The notes under the pieces: model-generated | What the model was told of the DNA's origin: nothing | What the model saw: the letters and a program-made list of their open reading frames with translations, nothing else | The model's database searches: none | Assembly: GCA_032629725.1 (NCBI GenBank) | Contig: JAFEVB010000032.1 | Location: 1,116,001-1,180,000, forward strand | Source: Gremmenia infestans | Taxonomy: Eukaryota > Ascomycota > Leotiomycetes > Helotiales > Hamatocanthoscyphaceae | Reading direction: 5' to 3' | DNA length: 64,000 bases | Shown: piece after piece, positions 36,111 to 48,679 of the stretch | How positions within the stretch are numbered: the first letter of the stretch is position 1 | Layout: each line of letters starts with the position of its first letter | Made by a program: the position numbers and the translations under genes

Positions 36111-39100
36111 ATGGATTTACAAACGGCGAACAAGCCCACAACCACGACCAGCACGCCCGCCTCGAGTCCCGGGCTCTTCTCTCCCACTGCCAATCCTCTT
36201 CGTATGCCATTACCTTCGCTCCCAGATGGCACTCCACAGTCCAGTCCCTATTTGCACCCGTTGCAGATGCATAAAGTTCGAGAGTGAGTTTCCTTCTTTC
36301 CGTTGCCCGCCCGCCCGCCATCCCACCACCTTTTGTGCCTCGTTGCCTTGCCCAACAACAACCCAAGACCCGTTAGGTTGTGCGACAAGAGCACACTCTC
36401 CATTATTCCTTTCCCCTCACGTCTGCGAATTTCAATTGAGCTTCCGGCCGCATTTGCTTCAGCTCCATAGATGGGGGTCCATACGTCACAATGTCATAAT
36501 CAATACTAACTTCTCCCCCCACCAGAACCCACAAAGCCCAGATCGAACAAGACTTCATCACCGGCAGAAAGCTGATAAACCAATACGAAGTAATTGAAGA
36601 GATTGGTAGGGGTGTTCACGGCAAGGTCAAGTTGGCACGGAGCCTGGATACCGGGGATTATGTCGCTATCAAGATTATACAACGCTTCTCCAAAAAGAGA
36701 AGGCTAGGAAGAGTCACTGTTTCACCCGAAGACAAGACGAAAAGAGAGATTGCTATTCTCAAAAAGATCCGGCATGCAAATGTCGTCGGTCTGTTGGAAA
36801 TCATCGATGACCCGGAGTTGAAGAAGATATACATGGTGTTGGAACATGTTGAGCTTGGAGAGATCACATGGCGCAAGAAGGGCGTCCCTCGCATTTGCTT
36901 CTACGAGAGACGGCGTATCGAGAAGGAACAAAGGGGCGAGAAGGATACAGGAGACGAGGAGAAGCATTACAAGATGCTTGAGAGGAGGCGGCAGCGCAAG
37001 GAATCACAGCGAGCCAAGCTCATCCAACACCACGGCCAAGTACCCACCGACTACTGGAGTCTGGAACATGGAACGGATGACGAGGATGCTGATATTCCCT
37101 TATCGAGGCAGACGACGCATGATTCAACGCTAAATCTCTCTCGTTCGTATCAATCTACCACACTGTCAAATCCAGGGTCCCGCGTTGCATCGAATACACC
37201 ATCTCGAACCCCTTCCAGAGTACCTTCCCGCGCAAGTTCCCGTTCTCACACTCCACTCCCGGAATATGATATCGGTCCGATCGATAGCGACAACGAAGAT
37301 GAAACGCCTGGGCCTTTGCCACACATATCGAATCCTCTCGAAGGAACGTATTATGGATCATACCCAGACGAGCCGCCATATCGAGGGAGATCGCCAAGTA
37401 TGGCGGATAGTATCATTTCTCACATGTCTTCCCTTGACGACATTCCGCATGATGCTTTCGAGGAGGATTACTCGTACGTTCCTTGTTTTACCTTGGACCA
37501 AGCTCGATCGACCTTTCGAGATACAGTCTTAGGATTAGAATACCTGCACTACGAAGGTGTTGTTCACAGAGACATCAAACCCTCGAATCTGTTGTGGACA
37601 AAGGACCATAGGGTGAAGATCTCCGACTTTGGTGTCTCTTATTTCGGCCGACCCATCAGAGAAGGAGAGACGGAAGAGAATGTCTCCGAAGCCGATGCTA
37701 CCGACTTTGACGACGATCTTGAGTTGGCCAAGACTGTTGGTACACCAGCTTTCTTCGCACCCGAATTGTGCTACACGGATATCGAAGGCGAACAACCCAA
37801 GGTCACGGAACAGATTGATGTGTGGTCACTGGGTGTTACTCTCTATTGTTTGATCTTTGCTCGCATCCCGTTCCTTGCCGATGACGAGTGGCAGTTGTTC
37901 AAAAGCATCGCAAAAGACGATGTATACATCCCCAAACGACGTTTAAAAGCTGTCAATCCCGCCATCTCGTCGTCGCAAACAAACCTGCATAGTCTCAGTA
38001 AACGTACGGGTCCATCAACCGGCCCTTATAGAGAAGATGCCGAACTCGCGTACGAGGATATCGACGACGAGTTGCATGATTTGATTCGAAGGATGCTCAT
38101 CAAAGACCCATCGGAGAGAATGAAATTGAGAGAAGTCAAACGTCATCCATGGGTAATTAAAGATATTGATAACATTATCGGGTGGCTTGACGATTCAGAT
38201 CCATCAAGGAGGACGGCTGGTAAGAGGATCCAAGTCGACACTCAAGAATTGGAACGAGCCGTCATTCCAATCACATTCCTCGAACGTGCTCGATCGGCTC
38301 TCAAAAAGACCGTCAACAAGGTGATTGGTGTTGCCAGAAGCGAAACGAGAGGCGAGGGTTCTCGAAAACGGGCTGTCAGCAGTGCCACAAGTTCAGGAAC
38401 GGACAACTTCCAGTTTCCCAACACTCCTGTCCTGCGCGAGGCTCGACGATCCAGCCTTAGGGGCGACGAATCCTACTTTTCTACTGCCACTGCCAACGAC
38501 CCACACGGACATCGTGAGCCATATGAGCATCCTCTTGCGCAGAGCCTCACTGCTAGTCCCGACCTAGCAACTAACCAGGTTGACCCCTTTTCGGACGGCT
38601 TTGCTCAACATCAATCCTATTCGGTAGGAGCTACTCCTAAACGTGTTCCCTCGGGGGGACCCGCAGATTTTGATGTTAGACCAGGGCCACCAGAGCGAGT
38701 TGTATCGACGTCGGCATCTATTCAAACGGTCATACACAGAGGACACTCGCACTCCCGATCAGTGACCCACACACCAAAGCCTAGTATGGTATATGACGAT
38801 GGTGCCATCTCCACTGGACCTTTCACTGACCATTTTGGGGGTGTATTTAACGGAACGTGGAGCAGAGGTCGAGATTATCTGTCTGAGATTGAGGAAGGCA
38901 CCACTTCACGTGCTCGATCAGTCGACCGGAGTTTATTTGAGTCTGAAAACAAGCATGCAGAGGCTAGCGTGGCTGTGAGTAATACTCATGCGCCTGGTCG
39001 TTTTGAGCACTCCACCACAGTCTACTATCCCCCATCTCGGTCTGCAGACGTCAGTCCTACCAATGTAGAACATGACAAGCCGCTACCGTCCCCGATGTTC

Positions 39101-39958
39101 TTCCAACCTTCTATGGTCCATCAACACCAGATTCAGGTGCAGTCCGCATCGACTCCAAATTTCCCTCACTCTGTCTACGCTGCTTCAAATCTCGATGAGC
39201 GACCTTCAACGGCAAATAAGACCCCCGAAGGCAAGCCACCAGTCCCTCGAACCTTCCCAAGCACACCGGAGTCCTTCAAACGCGCCCACGACACAAACGA
39301 GAGACGTCGTCAAGTAGAAGAGGATGCCGACAAAAAGCGACGAGAACCAGCCTCGGCGCTTCAACAACTAGACCTTCAACCAAAATCCAAATGTCCCCAT
39401 TCTCCAGACGACGATGACTTTATGCAAAAGCAAGAAGAAGAGGCGAAGCGCGCTCAATCTTATAGCTCGGTAAACTCCACTGGCATGGCATCTGCTTCTT
39501 CACCTTCTGGTGCTACGTCGCCGATATCGTCGGTGAACCTTAGCTCGCGGGATAAAATCTTCCCAAGCGTGCCATCATTACCAGCGCTTATATCTGGCGC
39601 TTCTTCTGTGTCTGCGGATGCGGAGGAGGATTTCCTCACCCATCCTGGCTTTGCTACCGTTTCCGTGAACTCGACTCCCGAGACACTCACACCGCCTGAG
39701 TTATCCAAACATTCTACTACAGAAGACGTGTCGCCTAGCGATGACGCTATTGTATTAAGTCCGGATATTGATGATGAGGGTTATAACGGCGATGGTGATC
39801 CGGCCGAGGAGAGTGATGAGGATAGTGATGAGGGCCTTACGATGATTCGACGGAAACCGAAAAAGGTTATCCAGGAGGGGATGGGTATTGTGAGAAGGGG
39901 CACGAATGCTAGTGTGGGGAGTACGGAGACGGCGAAGAAGGTTGACATTGATGCTTAG
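36111..39958 (+). CDS. SNF1-activating type Ser/Thr protein kinase (Sak1/Tos3/Ssp1 family)
   Basis: Two exons (36111-36283, 36526-39958; 242-nt intron) encode about 1,201 aa. The ATG at 36111 has an in-frame TAA upstream and gives MDLQTANKPTTTTSTPASSP. The intron junction reconstitutes LQMHKVRETHKAQIEQDF, typical of fungal CaMKK-like kinases that phosphorylate the SNF1/AMPK activation loop. Kinase landmarks: glycine loop IGRGVHGKVKLAR, VAIKII lysine near 36,670, HRDIKPSNLLW near 37,566, DFGVSYFGR near 37,623, GTPAFFAPELC, and DVWSLGVTLYCLIFARIPF. An insert of about 200 residues rich in Ser, Pro and Arg splits the lobes between about 36,890 and 37,470. A C-terminal region of more than 500 residues is disordered and phospho-site-rich. 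Likely role: glucose-starvation and stress signalling upstream of SNF1. Confidence 0.9.
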
Positions 39959-41079
39959 CCACCGATGACCGATCAGTGACCAACTCTGCTGCCCTTGCGT
40001 AGTGTAGCGGGCCCTCAGGTTTTCTTACTGTCGAATTTCATGATCGCTTTATTGTTCAAATGGGGTATTCTTGGAATCTTATTTGGGGTGGTATCATGAA
40101 CTCGGAAACGAAAATTGGATGGGAGGATGTTTTATTCCCAACTACGAAAGGCGTCACGGGAAGCAAGCGACTTGAGTTCGACTTGATAGGATTGATGCAT
40201 GCAAGGCGTATGGTGTTCATAGTAGCATGTGCAACAGTGCTGCTGTTTTTGTTATCCTGGGTTGGGCAGATCACATGAATGAATAGCATAGGAAGTAACG
40301 AAAATGGAATGGGTAGGTAGTATGATGCAAACTGGGAGGAGAGGATTATATAGTTGTAATATCCATCTATTGTTTATACTCTGATTAGAACGAGATGAGA
40401 TGATGCTTTTTATGACTTTTATTTATCTAAACTATCTATGTAATATAGAAGACATATTTTATTTCCCTTCATGTTAGTACTTTCGAGGCTTCGAACTAAT
40501 TGAGCGTCAAGCCCCTCTTGATAATATATGAATATGGAAGAGGTAGATCTGATTGCGTTGATTTATGTTATTATTTCTTTCTATTCTACAATGGGGGTAT
40601 ATATATGCAAATCTATTCTCTTCTCTTCTTCTCTCGTTTGTTATACATCATCTCATATCACCTACCTCATATCATATCATCTCATCCCCTCGTCCCACCA
40701 AACGACCCCCTCCTCTCCTCCTTCTCCTTCGCCTAACAGCCGTGTCCTCGGGCCCTACCCCCCTCTTCTTCCTAGGCTCCTGTTCCTATTACCTGCCCTA
40801 GTTCATAGGCTCGGGGCTTCCGAGGGTGGATGTGTTGGAGCGGGTTCTTCTTTTATGAAGGCGGTGGTGCGTATTTGGTGGGGTTTTGGTGGAGACTGGG
40901 TTGGGGGTTCGTTTGGAGCTGTGCTTTCGCTCCCACTGCCTGGATACGGTGCCACTTTCGCATTTCCTTGCTCTTCCCCGAACCCGGGTTTCGCACGCAG
41001 ACGCCGCCTCCATTGATAGAGAAGCAAAGTTATAATGCATACATGTGGAGCAGATAAAGAGCGTGGTAACTTTGCTTCT
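39959..41079. other. Convergent intergenic region
   Basis: This 1.1 kb separates the stop of the kinase from the stop of the lipoate ligase. Several 70-160 codon frames around 40,500-41,050 lack recognisable features. A GC-richer patch at 40,730-41,020 is noted without explanation. Confidence 0.45.
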
Positions 41080-42520
41080 TTATTGCATGTCTATCCTTCG
41101 GTATCCGGAAACTTCTGCTTCTCGTTCACCCATTTTCGAGATCTGGAACTCGTTTGTCAGTTTGTTGAGTCTTAGAGATGGGCGACTCACGCAGTGAACA
41201 TACCTGTTCCTGTTTTATTTTACTGAGCATACGGTCTAGAGTATTGCCGGCGAACGTAAGGGCTGCACGTACAGGGTCCGATTGTTGTGTGTTAGGGGCG
41301 TGGGAGAGGAGTTGGTCGGTCCAGTTTATGGTGTAGAAGGGCGCGGGGGAAGCGAGGATAGAGGATGTGATGGTTTGGGAGAGTTCAGGTGGGATGTTGA
41401 GGCCGTTTAGGGTGAATTTGAAGTCTGTGATCTTCGTGTTGCGGGCTGTGAATGTTGTCGAGAACTGGAGGTGCGTTAGAGAGGACGTGATGGGTGAAGG
41501 AGGAGAGGGGGGGGTTTACGCTGTGGACGGGGTTGTGGGTTGTGTTGGTGCGGGTCATGTCGAATGTGAATTGAGGGGTTTGCCCGTATATCCATTCTTC
41601 TGACTGAAGTTCGCGTTAGTTGTTATCATAAGAATGGAACAGAAGAGGTATACTTTCAACTCGTCGATTCCCTTCTTGATATCCGGATGTTTACCCTCCT
41701 GCTCTTCAACATAAAGCGGCTTCGTATCTTCCCTATACATCTCTTGAAACTCCTCCACTACAGCCCCCATAAACTCATAAGTGCTCAGAGATCCCACATT
41801 CCGTATCGGCGATGGTACGCTATCAACGCCCCTGGCCGTAATATACGGCTTTGCCGCACTCCTCAGGGACCCCCCTATGTCGTGCAGGTAACTGCATATC
41901 AAACAAGTCCCATGATGCAGACTCCTTAGCCGCGTGAGCTTATACGCACTCCCTGATATCTTCCTCACAGGCCCCTCGTCCTTCTCATCAGGGTCCATCA
42001 CAATATCATGGCGTTCATTGACCCTTACTCGTTCCACGCCCAAGCTCTTCAATGCCCGCACTACCATTTCGGCGTGCATGTCCCTGTCGAACTTTGCCGT
42101 GGGGCATATAACGCTGTAGTTCACATTTCCCTCATCATGAAAAACAGCTCCTCCTCCACTTCTCCTGCGTACTAAATCGGGCTGTGGACGTTCGCGTTCG
42201 AGCAAAGGCAGGTTTACTTCTACCCATGGGTTCTGGTTCCGTCCTATGACGACGCACGGGCGGTTTATGTAGAGGAAGAGGATCGTGGAGTCGGCGTAGG
42301 TGTTTTGCAGGAGGTAGTGCTCGATTGAGAGGTTTATGTAGGGGTTGTAGGATTTGGAGATGTAGATCTGGGTGTTGGTGCCGGTGATGGGGGAGGTCGC
42401 GCGTTGGATGAAGGGGCTGTTGAGGATGCTAGTGTGGATAGTTCTCTTGTAGGTATTATAAAAGGCATTATGACGAATTCTCGTTCGGAGGAAGATAGTG
42501 AGGCCTGTGGATGGGGACAT
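41080..42520 (-). CDS. Lipoate-protein ligase A family protein (mitochondrial)
   Basis: Four minus-strand exons (42520-41654, 41603-41520, 41464-41204, and 41148 or 41142 to 41080) encode about 425 aa. Introns are 50, 55 and about 55 nt. The N-terminus is Arg/Ser/Thr-rich without acids (TRIRHNAFYNTYKRTIHTS), consistent with a mitochondrial presequence. Ligase landmarks: LYINRPCVVIGRNQNPWVEV, the lipoyl-AMP motif RRSGGGAVFHDEGNVNYSVI, the region with the conserved lysine KISGSAYKLTR, HHGTCL, and the C-terminal EWIYGQTPQFTF. The enzyme transfers lipoate or lipoyl groups to E2 and H-protein domains; yeast Aim22/Lip3-type proteins are relatives. It is divergent from chorismate synthase with 270 bp between start codons. 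The last acceptor is ambiguous by 6 nt. Confidence 0.87.
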
Positions 42521-42789
42521 GGAGGTGTGTGAGAGAGCAATTGTCGTGTTGTTGAGGTTCTATAGAAGCTCTAGTTGAAGTAAAGATGTATATACGTACC
42601 GAGCCGAGAATTCGGTATGTTGATCCGATCCTACTAGTAGTCCCGAAATCGGGAAACCCCACCCCACCCCCTCGAGTCATCATCAGGCTGAAGAAAAATA
42701 AAATATAGTCAGTCAACAACACCACGCCACACCACAACACCACAACTTCACAACTTCACAATTTCTCTTGACCGCACAATATAGTCAAG
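42521..42789. promoter_or_regulatory. Compact divergent promoter, lipoate ligase / chorismate synthase
   Basis: Only 269 bp separate the two start codons, so regulatory sites must be shared or interleaved. A GAGTCAT heptamer at 42674-42680 is one base from the TGAGTCA element bound by the general amino-acid control factor (CPC1/Gcn4). The CS side has a CACCACAAC-type repetitive leader. Confidence 0.5.
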
Positions 42790-44086
42790 ATGTCGACATT
42801 CGGGCAGCATTTCAGAGTCACCACGTACGCCATAAGTCAATTGACCCATCACCCCCTCCATTGCTAACAATTCGCCCAGTTATGGCGAATCCCACTGCCG
42901 CTCCGTGGGTTGCATTGTCGACGGAGTGCCCCCCGGAATGGAGCTCACAGAAGCAGACATTCAGCCCCAAATGACCCGTCGACGCCCCGGGCAATCCGCT
43001 CTCACCACCCCTCGCAACGAAGCAGATAAGATCGAAATCCAATCCGGTACCGAGTTTGGCATCACCCTGGGCACACCCATCGCCATGGTTGTGCGGAACC
43101 AGGACCAACGACCGAAAGATTACGGCAATTCGACCATGGATCTTTACCCCAGACCTAGTCATGCGGATTGGACATACCTGGAGAAATATGGCGTGAAGGC
43201 TAGCAGTGGGGGAGGACGAAGCAGTGCAAGGGAGACAGTGGGACGGGTGGCTGCCAGTGCTATTGCGGAGAAGTATTTGACGCTTTCGCATGGCATTGAG
43301 ATTGTGGCTTTTGTTTCGTCTGTTGGGGGTGTGCATATGTTCCCTCCTACATCTACACATCCTTCGCCCTCTACGAACCCAGCGTTTTTGTCACTCATTG
43401 AGACGGTTACAAGGGACAAGGTTGACGAGTTTGTGCCGGTGCGGTGTCCAGATGAAGCAGCGTCGAAGAGAATGGCGGAGGAGATTGCGGCTTTCAGGGA
43501 TAGACATGATAGTATTGGGGGCACGGTTACGTGTGTTATTAGGAACGTGCCGAGCGGGTTGGGAGAGCCTGTTTTTGATCGTATGGAAGCTATGCTTGCT
43601 CACGCCATGTTGAGTATCCCCGCGTCCAAAGGCTTTGAAGTTGGATCTGGCTTCGGGGGTTGCGAAGTCCCTGGTTCAATACACAATGATCCTTTCATCA
43701 TTGCCCCTGCTGTCCCACCGTTGGAGACGGGGGCTACAAGGAATGGTATCCCGAGACCGAGACTTACGACCAAGACGAACAACTCTGGTGGGATTCAAGG
43801 AGGTATTACGAATGGTGCCCCAATCTACTTCCGCGTTGCTTTCAAGCCTCCTGCGACGATTGGCCAAGCTCAGCAGACGGCTACCTATGATGGTGATGAG
43901 AACGGGACATTGGAGGCGAAAGGAAGACATGATCCTTGCGTTGTTCCCAGGGCAGTGCCAATTGTCGAAGCTATGGCAGCACTGGTGGTTATTGATGCTT
44001 TGATGGGTCAACAATCAAGACAAGTTAGCAGGAGTTTATTACCGCCGCTCAAACCCGCCGCCAAATCAATGGTTGGAGGAGCATAA
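42790..44086 (+). CDS. ARO2: Chorismate synthase
   Basis: Exons 42790-42824 and 42880-44086 (55-nt intron, branch GCTAAC) encode 413 aa. The enzyme converts 5-enolpyruvylshikimate-3-phosphate to chorismate, the last step of the shikimate pathway, using reduced FMN; fungal versions are bifunctional with an intrinsic flavin reductase. The start MSTFGQHFRVTTYGESHCRS contains the first family signature. The second is GGGRSSARETVGRVAA (about residues 121-136), and the third is RHDPCVVPRAVPIVEAMAAL near the C-terminus. Other expected blocks are GFEVGSGFGG and NNSGGIQGGITNG. The intron right after codon 12 is common in filamentous fungi. Length is slightly above yeast Aro2 because of small loops. 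Confidence 0.97.
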
Positions 44087-46522
44087 GTTATGGCAAAGGC
44101 TGTTAAAATAGGTTAGTAAGCCTTGATTGAATGGGTAGAATTTGGAACATAGGTTTAAGGCGTTTACATCTGTGCCCTGTTCTTTCAACAAAATACAGAG
44201 GGTGGGAGGTTACATGAGGGGTGAAATGGAGTTACTTGGCATGTACATCCTCAAAACAGTGCAAACTCAATGTGTTATGCAGAAAAGGCCAAGATTCAAA
44301 CGAGAGAAATCTGTTGACCTTTTTCCTCTGTCACTACTGAAAGTTCAGTCTCACCATCCAGGTTTGTAAAACCAGCACTGGCGTCGCATTTTATCCTTTC
44401 CACTTGTATTCTTTTTCCCCTTCCATCCAATCTCATGTACATCAAATATCCCAGTACTACTTCGACCATCTCCCCACTTTTGCTTTCAAGTTGAATTGGA
44501 GAGGCTCACCAAGCATGCAGTACCACTTCAGCTCTTGAAGGCTCTGTATCAATATACGCAATCTTATTTACTTCACATGTTAATAGTATATGTACATATA
44601 TACAAGTATGTGTGTTGCGAACCCACTTCTATAATCATCCCCCTATAATCCTCCGCTCAGAATCCCCTGGAACCTTTCTATATCAAGGGTCTACTTCATA
44701 ATTTACCATGGCGAATATATCCCAAGCAAATATCCTTCAGCAACGAACGACATCTGAGGCGTCTGGATTAACCTCCTCCCCGATATTATAGCATGCGAAT
44801 GCAAAAGCAGAAGCAAAAGCAAAGCGTGAAGGCGCGCCGATGGACCTCTTCATCGGTCCCTGAGCAGGAAGCAAGCAAAGCTATCTTTGTGTTCTTCGAG
44901 GACCAGATATATGCCTATTTCCGACAGTGGGGGTTTCACCCTAGATATATGGTGATCTGGAGGATATCAGAAAGTATGGCACTAAATGCGTCCTGTCCAT
45001 TGCCTACTTGATTTATCAGCAAGCGTACAGTACCTGTATATCTGGTCATGAAAACCGAACTAATTAATGCAATCGGGAAGATTACGCCTTTGATGGCGAT
45101 GCGGTAGGCCTTCCAATGTCAACGGAGCTATATCCGAATCGGCCACAGAAGAATGCAACACGCCTCGTAGGCTCTCTGCTGTTTTCAAGGTATGTACGGG
45201 TCGAATGCACAATTCAACAGGCGAGTAGCTGCTTAGCTGCTTAACTGCCATGGTCTAAGATGCATGGGCCACTTATGGATGGGTTGCGGTATAAACCCAC
45301 GGGGTGGTGGACGGAAATGAAGAGGGAATGTTTGAACGACTGCGAATTTTATAATTCTGTTCGAGGAAGAAGAAGGCGTTTCTGACTGCATCCTAAGGGT
45401 AATATCACTGCGGGATTGGGTATCAATTATACAGTTGGATTGCTGCGGCCTTTTATTTTGAAACAATATGCCAAAACAGCACGTGCGAGCAGATACGGGA
45501 TACGGTACGGTGTACCTTATGCTGCTTTCGGTATTAAATGCACCGAGCTAGTTGCTTGTCACTTTCTTGCATCTTACAGTACAGGGCCTCAGCAGTTGAA
45601 GTGCAACTTTCCACTTCAAACCAGGATATGACTAGGATAAAGGAGGGTTTCTATCGGCTGAACAAGTCCCTGGACAGATCATTTATGCCTTATTTGGGGA
45701 TCAAACTGCTGAAACCCCCCACTTTCTACTAGAAAAAGGGTGTTTCCGACAGCAGGAATCCATATAAGCCCTGTGAAAGCATATTTGGTAAAAAGTTGCA
45801 GTTCATCTGCTAAGGCCCTGTATGAGCACTGCAGTATGGAGGTGAGGTATCCATATAATGGTGGGGGGGGGGTGGGGGGGGGGTGTAAAACGTTGTAGCC
45901 CCATAATGTTTTACGTGACTGCTGCGTGCGGGGTATAGGTTTTCCTAAGTAGATGCTTCCGTCCACAAGGATGATTTGTGAGGATCACTGGCGTCACTAG
46001 TTCGGCCGAGCCAGACTGACTGTAACAGCGAAACATTATATTATTATATTATAATAATCACTTTGATACAATAATCATAATTCCTCATAGCTTGAAAGAA
46101 CCTCTTGAATATTGTGGCAGAGGGTGGGGGCTTGGCTTGGGTCTTGAAGGAAGCCTAAGGTACGAGACGAGTAGTAAAAGGAGCAACTAGCTATCTTGGC
46201 TTGGGTAAGAATATGGACACTAATGTACCGTGCCCGTCGTAGGGTTAGCATTGGGCTGAGCCAATAGGAATTACGATTCTGAACCCGGCCGAACCTTCCA
46301 TCAAACAAGAGGCGTGAGATAAGATGCTAGCTATGGCACAGTACAGTACAGTATTGTACGAGTACTGTAGCATTCCCTAAATAAATGACTTCACTTCACC
46401 CTCATTGCCATCTCTTGTTGTTATTGTTGCTGTTACTGTACGCCCGAACAGTTCCAGTACCCAGTATTGTCTGTCTGTCTGTCTGTCTGTCGTCTGTTCT
46501 GTCTGTTTGTCTACACACATAC
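44087..46522. other. 2.4-kb gene-free region
   Basis: No supported gene. Contents: moderately AT-rich DNA, a double G10 run at 45863-45883, an ATTATATT-rich patch near 46,035-46,060, a CAGTA array at 46339-46353, and a GTCT microsatellite near 46,469-46,492 just before the regulator start. A frame at 44,793-45,011 was not called for lack of any feature. Confidence 0.5.
45863..45883 (+). repeat. Double poly-G run (G10-T-G10)
   Basis: Ten G, one T, ten G on the plus strand. Such a tract can fold as a G-quadruplex and is also prone to replication slippage and sequencing error. Confidence 0.85.
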
Positions 46523-48588
46523 ATGTCTCCTACCCCCGAGATGCATCGAGCTATGGCAAAGGCTCCCAACCCCAACCCCAACCCCGACGACGAGTATGAG
46601 AGGCCCAAGGTCCGCCTAAGCTGCCTTCAATGCCAGCGGCGGAAGAAGAAATGCGACAAGGACAGTCCTTGCCAGGCCTGTGTCTACGCAGGAATAGCTT
46701 GCACCGCGGTATCACGAGCGCGACTCCCGCGTGGTCGTCATGCACCCCAGAAGGAGAGTGGAGATCTTCGACGGCGGGTCGCACGACTCGAGGAATTACT
46801 GTCATCCCAAAGAAACGACGATGCAGCTGCTGGTGGCCAATCAGCCCCCGTTCAGCCTCAAAAAGTCGATCTGAGCTCCAGGCTATCCAACACCAGGCTA
46901 TCCGACTCTGCATGGACGTCGATCAGTGAGGAGGTTTTTGGCATCCGGGAGCTTGTGGATTCCTTGGCTGACGCAGAGTCTCCCGAGTCCCAAAACGACA
47001 CTACAGAGACAAACCGCATCCAGCGATTTGATGTGCTATTATATAGCGATAGTCCATGTTTTGTACAGCCATATGTACTCGAGCTACCGCCCGAACCCGT
47101 CGTATCAGCCCTCGTGGACAACTATTTTTGTCGAATTGATTGTGTTTTCAAAGTAACTCACGCGCCCTCGCTACGGGAATTATTCTTGCTGGATGAGGAC
47201 AGTCTTACTCCTGCTCAACAGGCGCTGAAGTTCTCGGTTCTGTTCACATCAGTGTGCAGCCTGGACGAAGAAGAGTTTCTCCAGCGCTTCAATTTCACCA
47301 GAGATTCCTTGCGTAGCCGACTTCAATTAGCTACAGAGGTCTACTTGTCCCAATCGAATTTGCTGGATACCACCAATTTGATGGTCTTGCAAGCATTCGT
47401 GATATATTTGGTAAGTTTGACATGGGTTGGATGAACAGTGCTGATACCATGCAGGCCGGTCTTCGAACACTTGTTTGTTGTAGACAGATCTGCATTTTGA
47501 TGGCAACTGCTGTACGTATTGGGCAGTGCCTTGGTCTGGATCTTGAGCAATCAAACCATTCTCCGTTTGAAACGGAAATACGACGCCGTGTTTGGTGTTC
47601 CATAGGCATATTTGACTTTCTATCCACGTTCGATTGCGGATCTCACTCGGCACTTGCTGGAGGTGCATTCTTCAGAGCCCTCCCACTACACATTAATGAT
47701 GCCGATATCTCGCCCGACAACCTCAAGCCGCCATCCGTGCGCTCCCACTTCAACGAAATGACTTTTTGTGCCGCGACACATCTCATGTTACAATACTTCA
47801 AGAAAATGATCTATCTTCCGCTAGATCCTGAGGGACGTCCACTTCTACAGCAAAATTGGGCTCATCGATACGCCATCGCGGAAGAGTGTGTTTGCGTTCT
47901 CAACAAACAATACCTCAGGTACTGCAATAATCGCGATCCTTTCCATATGTTTATGGCAATAATCTGTGAGACGATGATCACAACGATGCGTCTTCTAACA
48001 CGACGGCCTTTGTATCGCTTCTATAGTACCGCGCCGCCACCAAGCGACAATTTCAATGTACTTGAAGTTGCTATGCAGATTCTACACCTGTCTTTGCAGA
48101 GATCCACGAATGACTTGTTTAAGCCGTGGAGCTGGTATTTCTGGGCCAAGTGGTATCCTTTGGCAGTCCTATTTGCAGAGCTTTGCGAACATACCGAGGG
48201 TGCCAATGTTGACAAAGCTTGGATTATCGCAGAACTCAGCTACTTGGATCTCAAAGAGAGGAGTCGTGAGGATAGCATTTTGAGATCGATAGAGAAACTG
48301 AAGCGTAAAGCTCAATCGGCTAGGAGTATCAAGAATGTAGCCGCGCAGCAGCCGCAGCTTGACGGTGGATTGGCCCATAATATCAAAACTACCATCGGGC
48401 TTGAAAAGAATGTGATGGCCGGTGTTGACAAAGGCTACCAACTTCCAGCCGCTGCATTTGACGAAATATTAAGCCACGAAGGGCAATTCTTAGGAGAGCT
48501 AGACATGTTGTCCTGGAATAACTGGGAATCTTTCGTCCAGGACTTGGGTGATCCTATCGAATTGAACGCAGATTATCAGAGTTACTAA
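46523..48588 (+). CDS. Zn(II)2Cys6 fungal transcription factor
   Basis: Exons 46523-47410 and 47455-48588 (44-nt intron, donor GTAAGT) encode about 673 aa. The binuclear zinc cluster has canonical spacing C-x2-C-x6-C-x5-C-x2-C-x6-C (CLQCQRRKKKC, CQACVYAGIAC) near residues 34-61. It is followed by a basic linker and a short coiled coil (LRRRVARLEELLSS). The middle domain is of the fungal-specific type (Fungal_trans), with the hallmark RRRVWCSIGIFDFLSTFD and a following LPLHINDADI. An ATG further upstream at 46385 is in frame, but it would add a Leu/Val/Cys-rich segment encoded by microsatellite DNA, so 46523 is preferred. It converges on the decayed dehydrogenase at 48,680-49,722, a common pairing of regulator and target in small metabolic clusters. 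Confidence 0.9.
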
Positions 48589-48679
48589 TTCTAGTCTATG
48601 GTTAATGTGTAGGGCCAGGGCCGACATGTACAGGCTTATGCAGGAGCGAATGGATTCAGGGGACGCAGCTATTCCGTAG

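Noticed and set aside
40528..41016. 162-codon plus-strand frame between kinase and lipoate ligase
   Set aside because: Composition driven by TCT/CCT-rich DNA; no domain; lies in the 3' flanks of two convergent genes.
46385..46522. Upstream in-frame ATG adding 46 residues to the Zn2Cys6 regulator
   Set aside because: The added segment is encoded by GTCT and GTTGTT microsatellite DNA and is Leu/Cys/Val-rich; fungal zinc-cluster proteins normally start nearer the cluster.
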